Assembly (NCBI GenBank): GCA_039802205.1
Contig: JBDRWD010000017.1
Coordinates: forward strand, 1 to 41,613
Length of the DNA: 41,613 bases
Direction of reading: 5' to 3'
Source of the DNA: a candidate division WOR-3 bacterium
GTDB lineage: Bacteria; Hydrothermota; Tepidihabitantia; SM23-42; JAOAFX01
The translations under genes were made by a program, and so were the position numbers. Position 1 is the first letter of the stretch. The number at the start of each line of letters is the position of its first letter. The notes beneath the pieces were generated by a model, which searched no databases, was not told the origin of the DNA, and was given only the letters and a program-made list of their open reading frames with translations. This document shows, one piece after another, positions 16,794 through 22,420 of this stretch.

Positions 16794-17571
16794 TTGTGAC
16801 TTACTCGCAAGGTACTCGGAAAAATATTTAAGAGAAAAAGGAGTTACGCCAAATCTTGTATATCTAAAAGATTTTGAGATAAAACAATGTCAGGGATGTA
16901 TGTCCTGTGTTTTTAAGAACGCAAAATGTAAAATTGATGATGACCTTTATAAACTTGCCGAAAAGATTATAAATACTGATGGTTTAATCTTATTTGCACC
17001 AACCTATGTATTAACAATTCCGGGTAAATTAAAAATTTTTCTTGATAGATTTTTGTGCCTTTATCCATTGATTAAAGACAAACCCGAATGGCCCGCAATA
17101 AGTATCGGTGTCGCATCGCCCATAGACTGGAATCAATTCCAGTTGCCCCTGATGAATATTTTCTTGCTGGCGTTTGGTTGCCGGGTTGTTGATAGTTTCT
17201 TTATCTACGGTGCAGGACAGGGAGAGGTATTGCTGGAAGATGGGATAACCAAACTCGAAAGATCAATTAATGGTCTGATTGATTTTAAATGCGAGCCTTT
17301 TGCTTCAGTCGTTTCAAAATACTGCCCAATAGATTTTTGTGATATTTTCCAGCGTATAAAAGGTGATTTATATCGCTGCCCGGTATGTTTGACGACTGCG
17401 AAAGCGGTTGAAGATGGATTTTATTTTGATGCAAAGGATTTGAATAAACATCGCTGGACCAAAGAAAAAATGGAAGAACATTTTAAAGACTGGATTTTAA
17501 CAACAAAAGAAAGATTCCGCAGATTGCTTCCGGAGATTCATAGGAAAAAAAGAGATTTAGGACTCTTTTAA
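16750..17571 (+). CDS. Iron-sulfur flavoprotein (NADPH-dependent FMN reductase-like)
   Basis: A flavodoxin-like domain starts at MKVGIIIVSERKNGNCDLLA (FMN phosphate loop). The compact cluster motif CQGCMSCVFKNAKC (C-x2-C-x2-C-x6-C) is typical of Isf-type iron-sulfur flavoproteins, followed by LFAPTYVLTIPGKLKIFLDR. The C-terminal part has a CPVC pair and a charged tail (KERFRRLLPEIHRKKRDLG) whose role is unclear. The length of 273 exceeds a simple reductase. I chose ATG 16750 because the family begins there; it would overlap the frame-corrected end of the upstream gene by 4 nt. Likely an electron carrier or reductase; the substrate is unknown. Confidence 0.8.
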   Translation: MKVGIIIVSERKNGNCDLLARYSEKYLREKGVTPNLVYLKDFEIKQCQGCMSCVFKNAKCKIDDDLYKLAEKIINTDGLILFAPTYVLTIPGKLKIFLDRFLCLYPLIKDKPEWPAISIGVASPIDWNQFQLPLMNIFLLAFGCRVVDSFFIYGAGQGEVLLEDGITKLERSINGLIDFKCEPFASVVSKYCPIDFCDIFQRIKGDLYRCPVCLTTAKAVEDGFYFDAKDLNKHRWTKEKMEEHFKDWILTTKERFRRLLPEIHRKKRDLGLF

Positions 17572-17631
17572 CCGAGATAATAATCTTAGATTTAAGCAAT
17601 ATAAAATTACACTTAAGTCATAAACGCACAT

Positions 17632-17659
17632 TTGACATATTAAGAAAACTGGCTATAAT
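17632..17659 (+). promoter_or_regulatory. Promoter of the OmpA-domain gene
   Basis: TTGACA (17632-17637), a 16-bp spacer and TATAAT (17654-17659) give a consensus promoter. A strong ribosome site (GGAAGGAGGT) precedes ATG 17697, suggesting high expression as expected for a major envelope protein. Confidence 0.8.
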
Positions 17660-17696
17660 TAAATAAGTGTTATAAGTGAAAGGGGAAGGAGGTTAA

Positions 17697-19535
17697 ATGA
17701 AACGCAACATTATAACGCTATTCGTTGTTATTGCTCTGTGCACTGCTTATTCTAATAATCAGGGTGCATACGGGCTATTCCGCACTGAGTCTGCCTGGAA
17801 TGGCGGTGCTGGACATTTCCATATCGGTTGGTTCGGACGCTACTTCACCGAAACAAGGGATGTGGCAATTATCGGTGAGCCAGCAGGCGAAGCAGTCCAT
17901 GGTGGTGGTGATATGTTTTTTGGTCTTGGTTATGCGATTACCGATAACCTGGCATTCAATATTGCGACTTCATTACATGGAGACGGTGTTAACTATACCG
18001 CAACCGATTACAATCGGGCAAGTTTAGGCTGGGGTGATACAAAACTCGGTTTGAAACTGAGCCTTGGTAAAGAAAACTTTGCCTGGGCAATCGGACCGGT
18101 TTTATCATTACCGACAGGTTCAGACCGCGGGACAAGTCTTACACAGAGAAACTACCCGATTTTCGGCGAAGCCTATGGTAATGATGGTGGTGTTTTTCGT
18201 TATTTCTCCAGTGGGGCAATAGATTACGGTGTTTTAATGGGCGTATCTTTTAAGTCCAAACTGATGACCCTTGATTTGAATGGAGGTTACATTGACCGAA
18301 ATAAGAACGATGATGAAATGGGCTGGCGTAATAATTACACGATTTATCGCGCGGCATTGAGCTGGGATCTGGGTAAAATTACTCCGTTTATTGAAGTCGG
18401 TGGAATTGATTTTTGTGGTGAAGATCAGTTCTTTACATTTATTGATGATGATGCAATCTTTGGCGCGAATGAGGTTTATTATACCCCGGGTATCAGTTTC
18501 CGACCTGGTAGATTCAGTTTGAATCTTGCAGTTGATGTTCGCGCCTGGGAAGGATTGAATGACCACGCATTTCCAACTGCATTGACCGACAGCACAAATA
18601 TTACCACCGGCTGGGGTGTTGCACCACCCTGGGCAGTGATTGCAGGATTCTCTTATTGTGTTGATTTCAAACCTGAAGGTCCAAAATTGGCAATTATTGC
18701 TGGAACTGTTGTCAATGATAAGACAGATGAACCACTCGTTGCTAATGTAGCATTTTACCGTGATGGTTCTCTTGTTAAATCCATTACTTCAAATACCTTT
18801 GGTCAATTTGAATTAAAGGAACTTGAACCCGGTAATTATCGCATTGTTGCATCACTTGATGGGTTTTATGATGAGTCAATTGAATTGCTGGTCGGTGTCG
18901 GAGAAAAGATACCTCTGAGTTTGAGATTGAGGCCGGTACCGACCGAAGGTGAACTGACAGTTAATGTAATTGATTTATCAACCCGTCAGCCAATGGTTGC
19001 GAAGGTTACTATCGGTGATGTTGTAGAAGAGATGACATCTTCAATGACCAAGACATTAAAGGCGGGCACATATACGATAAAGGCAAGTGTCACCGATGAG
19101 AATTATCTACCTTATGAGAGAACGGTAACAATAGAAGCGGGCAAAAAATTAGAACTGGAAATTGCACTTGTGAAGAAAGAATTCAAAATTGTATTGCCAG
19201 AAATTTATTTTGAAACGGCAAAGTCCGAGATAAAACCTGAATCGTATCCAGTCCTTGACGATGCCGCGAAAACAATTGCCGAGATCTTTGCAGGGAATGC
19301 GACCACAACTATTGAAGTTCAGGGTCATACCGATAGCAGAGGTTCTGATAGTTACAATCTTAAACTATCTCAAGATAGGGCAAACGCAGTCAAAGATTAT
19401 CTCGTTACTAAACACAATCTGGATGCGAATCGTTTAATTCCCAAGGGATACGGTGAATCCAAACCAGTTGTGCCGAATACTACACCTGAGAATATGGCGA
19501 AGAATCGCAGGGTTGAATTTGTGATAATTAAATAA
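17697..19535 (+). CDS. OmpA-family outer-membrane protein with two carboxypeptidase-regulatory-like domains
   Basis: The encoded 612-residue protein has, in order: a signal peptide; a beta-barrel-like region to about residue 325 (many aromatic and Gly-rich strands); a CarboxypepD_reg-like domain (about 338-415: AGTVVNDKTDEPLVANVAFY, FGQFELKELEPGNYRIVAS); a second one (about 418-495); and an OmpA C-terminal peptidoglycan-binding domain (about 500-612: EIYFETAKSEIKPESYPVLD, EVQGHTDSRGSDSYNLKLSQDRANAVKDYL, RLIPKGYGESKPV, NRRVEF). The peptidoglycan Asp/Arg residues (HTDSRG, NRRVEF) are present. It anchors the outer membrane to the wall. It is a single-gene unit with its own promoter and a strong terminator. 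Confidence 0.9.
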   Translation: MKRNIITLFVVIALCTAYSNNQGAYGLFRTESAWNGGAGHFHIGWFGRYFTETRDVAIIGEPAGEAVHGGGDMFFGLGYAITDNLAFNIATSLHGDGVNYTATDYNRASLGWGDTKLGLKLSLGKENFAWAIGPVLSLPTGSDRGTSLTQRNYPIFGEAYGNDGGVFRYFSSGAIDYGVLMGVSFKSKLMTLDLNGGYIDRNKNDDEMGWRNNYTIYRAALSWDLGKITPFIEVGGIDFCGEDQFFTFIDDDAIFGANEVYYTPGISFRPGRFSLNLAVDVRAWEGLNDHAFPTALTDSTNITTGWGVAPPWAVIAGFSYCVDFKPEGPKLAIIAGTVVNDKTDEPLVANVAFYRDGSLVKSITSNTFGQFELKELEPGNYRIVASLDGFYDESIELLVGVGEKIPLSLRLRPVPTEGELTVNVIDLSTRQPMVAKVTIGDVVEEMTSSMTKTLKAGTYTIKASVTDENYLPYERTVTIEAGKKLELEIALVKKEFKIVLPEIYFETAKSEIKPESYPVLDDAAKTIAEIFAGNATTTIEVQGHTDSRGSDSYNLKLSQDRANAVKDYLVTKHNLDANRLIPKGYGESKPVVPNTTPENMAKNRRVEFVIIK

Positions 19536-19555
19536 GAATCCACTTATATTTTAAA

Positions 19556-19584
19556 AAAGGGGAGGTTTAACACCTCCCCTTTTG
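19556..19584 (+). terminator. Rho-independent terminator after the OmpA-domain gene
   Basis: An 8-bp GC-rich stem GGGGAGGT/ACCTCCCC, extended by AAAA/TTTT, closes a 5-nt loop and is followed by T's. It lies 20 bp after the stop codon and before the mscL ribosome site. Confidence 0.85.
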
Positions 19585-19608
19585 TGGTTTAAATTCTAAG
19601 GAGGTTCT

Positions 19609-20049
19609 ATGTTTTCTGAATTCAAAAAATTTGCAATGCGGGGTAATGTTATTGACCTCGCAGTCGGTTTTATTATGGGCGGTGCCTTTGGTGCGATTGT
19701 AAACTCGCTGGTGAATGATATCATTATGCCGCCTATAGGGTTGCTGCTGAATAAAGTAGACTTTTCAAATCTATTCATAAACCTTTCCGGACAGCCGTTT
19801 ACAAGTCTGGCAGAGGCAAAAAAAGCCGGTGCTCCAACAATAAATTATGGGCTATTTTTAAATACGGTGATTAATTTTATAATTATTGCCTTTGCGCTAT
19901 TTCTCATGATTAAGCAGGTTAACCGATGGACTGCACCTAAACCCCAGGCACCCGCTCCACCGACGACCAAGGAATGCCCATTTTGTTTTACTGCTATTCC
20001 CATTAAAGCAGTGCGCTGCCCTAATTGCACATCTGAATTGAAAGAATAA
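19609..20049 (+). CDS. mscL: Large-conductance mechanosensitive channel with C-terminal zinc ribbon
   Basis: MscL releases solutes on osmotic downshock. The first helix region ([41 protein letters not shown]) and second helix ([22 protein letters not shown]) are canonical. After a Pro/Ala-rich linker the last 30 residues form a zinc-ribbon-like motif, CPFC-x10-CPNC, in place of the usual short helical bundle; similar tails occur in some MscL proteins. AAGGAGG precedes ATG 19609. It lies after a terminator, so it needs its own promoter, which I could not identify. Confidence 0.9.
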   Translation: MFSEFKKFAMRGNVIDLAVGFIMGGAFGAIVNSLVNDIIMPPIGLLLNKVDFSNLFINLSGQPFTSLAEAKKAGAPTINYGLFLNTVINFIIIAFALFLMIKQVNRWTAPKPQAPAPPTTKECPFCFTAIPIKAVRCPNCTSELKE

Positions 20050-20056
20050 AAGGGGT

Positions 20057-20113
20057 GTGGGGCAAGGCTTTAGCCTTGCAGACAAAACCAAAATCTCCGT
20101 AGGGCAAGGCTTT
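20057..20113 (+). repeat. REP-like palindrome, one full unit plus a truncated unit
   Basis: The hairpin at 20057-20079 has arms GGCAAGGC/GCCTTGC around a TTTA loop. After the spacer AGACAAAACCAAAATCTCC a second unit starts at 20099 and is cut off after its left arm. The 42-bp period is the same as in the pairs at 21681 and 22733. An unrelated hairpin (GGTTCT/AGAACC) follows near 20127. Confidence 0.8.
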
Positions 20114-20173
20114 CATCAAAAACCGATGGTTCTTTCAGAACCAGAGGTTAGCATTGGAGACAAAACTTTATTC

Positions 20174-20201
20174 TTGAAAAACATAAAAGAATCAGTATAA
20201 T
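20174..20201 (+). promoter_or_regulatory. Promoter of the VIT-family ferritin-like gene
   Basis: TTGAAA (20174-20179), a 16-bp spacer and TATAAT (20196-20201) lie 29 bp before ATG 20231. No clear ribosome site is seen before that ATG. Confidence 0.65.
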
Positions 20202-20230
20202 CTACCTTAGATGCCAAACTGGATATTACT

Positions 20231-21106
20231 ATGCCTGAATTAGATAGCGTGCTTAGAGAAAAAATAATTAATAGCCAGCGAACAGAACTAACCGAGCATT
20301 ATATCTACAAAAAGCTTTCTAATTTTGTTAAAGAAGAAGAGTACCGAAGGATTCTTATGCAAATTTCTGATGAGGAACTCAAACATTATCAATTTTTTAA
20401 ATCCCTGACAGGAGAAGAACTAAAACCAGATGGATTAAAAATCTTTTTTTATGTCGGGGTTGCACGGATTTTTGGTATAAATTTTGGACTAAAACTTATG
20501 GAAAAAGGCGAGGACCTTGCACAGCAAACATATGATGAAATAAAAAAAGTCGCATCTGAAATAGATAATATAATCAAGGATGAGAACAGACACGAAAATG
20601 AATTAATAAGTTTAATAAAAGAGGAACGTCTGAAATATGTAAGTTCAATCGTGCTTGGTTTGAATGATGCCCTGGTAGAAATAAGTGGGGCACTTGTAGG
20701 ATTTTCTCTGGCACTTCAGAAAACACAGATTGTTGGAATTGTTGGCTTGATTACCGGTATCGCTGGTGCCCTTTCCATGGGTGCCTCTTCCTATTTGTCA
20801 GCCAAGGAAGAGACTTCGGATAAGGTTCCAATGAAAGCAGGTTTATACACTGGCCTTGCTTATATCGGCACGATCGTAATTCTTGTTCTACCGTATTTTC
20901 TGTTGAGAAATATTGTTATGTGTTTGGGATTCACAATTATTACTGTATTCCTCCTCATATATATTTTTAATTACTATGTTGCAGTTGCTAAAGAATTGAA
21001 ATTTAGAGATAGATTTCTTGAAATGGCAGGGATAAGCCTTGGTGTTGCGGCGATAAACTTTTTGATAGGCTTGGCAATGCGCAAAGTGTTTGGAATAGAC
21101 ATATAG
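20231..21106 (+). CDS. Ferritin-like/VIT1 fusion membrane protein (iron or manganese handling)
   Basis: The N-terminal ~135 residues form a rubrerythrin/ferritin-like helix bundle: LTEHYIYKKLS, ISDEELKHYQFFKSL and DENRHENELI supply the Glu/His (ExxH) di-iron ligands. The C-terminal part is a VIT1/CCC1-type transporter (IVLGLNDALVEISGALVGFSLAL, TGIAGALSMGASSYLSAKEE). This fusion resembles MbfA-type iron exporters. It probably moves Fe2+ or Mn2+ across the inner membrane in response to iron status. A shorter VIT relative lies downstream, beyond the RAYT gene. Confidence 0.85.
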   Translation: MPELDSVLREKIINSQRTELTEHYIYKKLSNFVKEEEYRRILMQISDEELKHYQFFKSLTGEELKPDGLKIFFYVGVARIFGINFGLKLMEKGEDLAQQTYDEIKKVASEIDNIIKDENRHENELISLIKEERLKYVSSIVLGLNDALVEISGALVGFSLALQKTQIVGIVGLITGIAGALSMGASSYLSAKEETSDKVPMKAGLYTGLAYIGTIVILVLPYFLLRNIVMCLGFTIITVFLLIYIFNYYVAVAKELKFRDRFLEMAGISLGVAAINFLIGLAMRKVFGIDI

Positions 21107-21109
21107 GAT

Positions 21110-21646
21110 ATGATTTCGCCCCATGTAGGGCAAGGCTTTAGCCTTGCGACAAATAAGAAAGAATACTCTACCCCAAAAATCAAATATAAAAAACGTATTC
21201 GTTTGAAAAATTTTGATTATAAAGGAACCTATCGGTATTTTGTTACGCTGTGTACTGCTAATAAAGGCATGATTTTCGTAAAAAAATCAATTGTGGATTG
21301 GTTAATAAAATTACTTCGTGGGTCATCGGAATCTTTTGGGTTCAAAGTTTGGGCATATTGCTTTATGCCCGATCATTTACATATACTAATAGAGGGGATA
21401 AGAGAAAATTCTGATTTTAGAAAATTTATCGGTCAATACAAACAGATAACAGCATATTATTACAGAAAAATAAAAGGGCGAAGATTATGGCAGATTGGAT
21501 ATTATGAACATGTGCTTCGTAAAAATGAAGATACGATCGCCGTAGCAAAATACATTTTGGGTAATCCTGTGAGAAGGGGATTGGTAGATGATTATAAGAG
21601 TTATGAATTTCTTGGGTCTTTTGAGTTTGATGTTAAGCAAACCTAA
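21110..21646 (+). CDS. REP-associated tyrosine transposase (RAYT, Y1_Tnp family)
   Basis: The encoded 178-residue protein contains the Y1 transposase core: DYKGTYRYFVTLCT, the HUH motif in YCFMPDHLHILIEG, the catalytic-Tyr helix KQITAYYYRKIKG, then LWQIGYYEHVLRKNEDTIAVAKYILGNPVRRGLV. Such enzymes cleave single strands at REP palindromes. A REP (21125-21147) lies inside the 5' end, encoding VGQGFSLA at residues 6-13. An inverted REP (21637-21659) overlaps the stop codon (TAA within its arm), and two more follow. The start is uncertain because no in-frame ATG is closer to the core; ATG 21110 is used, four bases after the VIT1 stop. It interrupts a pair of VIT genes. Confidence 0.85.
   Translation: MISPHVGQGFSLATNKKEYSTPKIKYKKRIRLKNFDYKGTYRYFVTLCTANKGMIFVKKSIVDWLIKLLRGSSESFGFKVWAYCFMPDHLHILIEGIRENSDFRKFIGQYKQITAYYYRKIKGRRLWQIGYYEHVLRKNEDTIAVAKYILGNPVRRGLVDDYKSYEFLGSFEFDVKQT
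21125..21147 (+). repeat. REP palindrome inside the 5' end of the RAYT gene
   Basis: Perfect arms GGCAAGGC/GCCTTGC with a TTTA loop are preceded by GTA-G. In the RAYT frame it reads VGQGFSLA. It is the upstream REP of the RAYT unit. Confidence 0.85.
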
Positions 21647-21659
21647 AGGTTTGTCCTAC
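21637..21659 (-). repeat. Inverted, diverged REP overlapping the RAYT stop codon
   Basis: Read on the minus strand, GTAGGACAAACC-TTTA-GGTTTGC has the same architecture as the other REPs but with compensating arm changes (AACC/GGTT instead of AGGC/GCCT), so the stem is preserved. It faces the upstream REP, giving the convergent pair expected around a RAYT gene. The RAYT stop codon is in its first arm. Confidence 0.7.
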
Positions 21660-21680
21660 ATGTTGAAATATTCCAGTGAT

Positions 21681-21745
21681 GTAGGGCAAGGCTTTAGCCT
21701 TGCAGATAAAACCAAAATCTCCGTAGGGCAAGGCTTTAGCCTTGC
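21681..21745 (+). repeat. REP pair, 42-bp period
   Basis: Two identical hairpins (21681-21703 and 21723-21745) are separated by AGATAAAACCAAAATCTCC. The second lies directly before the ribosome site (AAAGGAG) of the next gene, so an RNA hairpin would form at the start of that mRNA if transcription comes from upstream. Confidence 0.85.
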
Positions 21746-21762
21746 GAACAAAGGAGCTATTT

Positions 21763-22239
21763 ATGCTTAAACATTCATTAAAAACCGGATTTAGTTTTGG
21801 CTCAACATCCGGAATAATAACAACCCTGGGGTTAATGGTGGGACTCCATTCAGGAACCCATTCAAAAATTGTAGTTATCGGTGGTATCCTGACAATTGCA
21901 ATAGCCGATGCCTTCTCGGATGCCCTCGGTATTCACATCTCTGAAGAGTCCGAAAATAGACATACCACAAAAGAGATATGGGAATCAACGATAATGACAT
22001 TTATTGCTAAATTCTTATTTGCCCTTACATTCCTTGTTCCGGTTTTAATCTTTTCTCTTGCTACAGCAATCATTGTCAGTGTTATATGGGGGCTTTTCCT
22101 CATCTGCCTTTTCAGTTTTATGATGGGCAAAGAACAAAATTCCAATCCTTGGACGATAGTAGGAGAACATTTATTTATCACGATTGTGGTTATAGTCATA
22201 ACCCATTTCATTGGTGACTGGATCGCGACATTTAAATGA
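21763..22239 (+). CDS. VIT1/CCC1-related membrane protein
   Basis: The protein (158 residues from ATG 21763) has about four hydrophobic helices. SFGSTSGIITTLGLMVGL and GGILTIAIADAFSDALGIHISEESE resemble the first helices of VIT1/CCC1 transporters, in which these polar helices form the metal path; the cytoplasmic metal-binding domain is absent. AAAGGAG lies six bases before the ATG, preferred over an upstream in-frame start inside the REP. With the gene at 20231 it forms a pair of iron/manganese transporter relatives split by the RAYT unit. Function otherwise unknown. Confidence 0.75.
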   Translation: MLKHSLKTGFSFGSTSGIITTLGLMVGLHSGTHSKIVVIGGILTIAIADAFSDALGIHISEESENRHTTKEIWESTIMTFIAKFLFALTFLVPVLIFSLATAIIVSVIWGLFLICLFSFMMGKEQNSNPWTIVGEHLFITIVVIVITHFIGDWIATFK

Positions 22240-22402
22240 AAGGACCAAAAATGGCGAAAAAGGACTAAAGAGGTCAAAAAGGCGAAAGATGACTAAAGGG
22301 CAGAAGGCGATAAAAAGGGTAAAAAAAGGAAAAGAAGGGTAAACAAGGGTGAAGAAGGGATGTTGAATTTAGGTATTTAGGAATTTAGGTGTTTAGGTAT
22401 TT
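22240..22402 (+). repeat. Purine-rich tract and 8-bp TTTAGG array
   Basis: From about 22240 to 22360 the plus strand is nearly all purine, built of loose GGNNNAAARRNG units. TTTAGG then occurs four times at an exact 8-bp step (22368, 22376, 22384, 22392). No gene is seen; the array ends just before the ribosome site (AAAGGGGG) of the gene at 22421. Confidence 0.75.
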
Positions 22403-22420
22403 TTTTCTAAAGGGGGTTAC

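Noticed and set aside
21110-21646. RAYT as the transposase that moves the MITE-like element
   Set aside because: Y1 enzymes act on single-stranded palindromes and do not make 9-bp target duplications or use terminal inverted repeats; a DDE-type transposase elsewhere is more likely.
21588-21770. Open frame across the REP pair after the RAYT gene
   Set aside because: It is the forward open frame of the REP units themselves (VGQGFSLA twice); it overlaps RAYT and the next gene and has no ribosome site.
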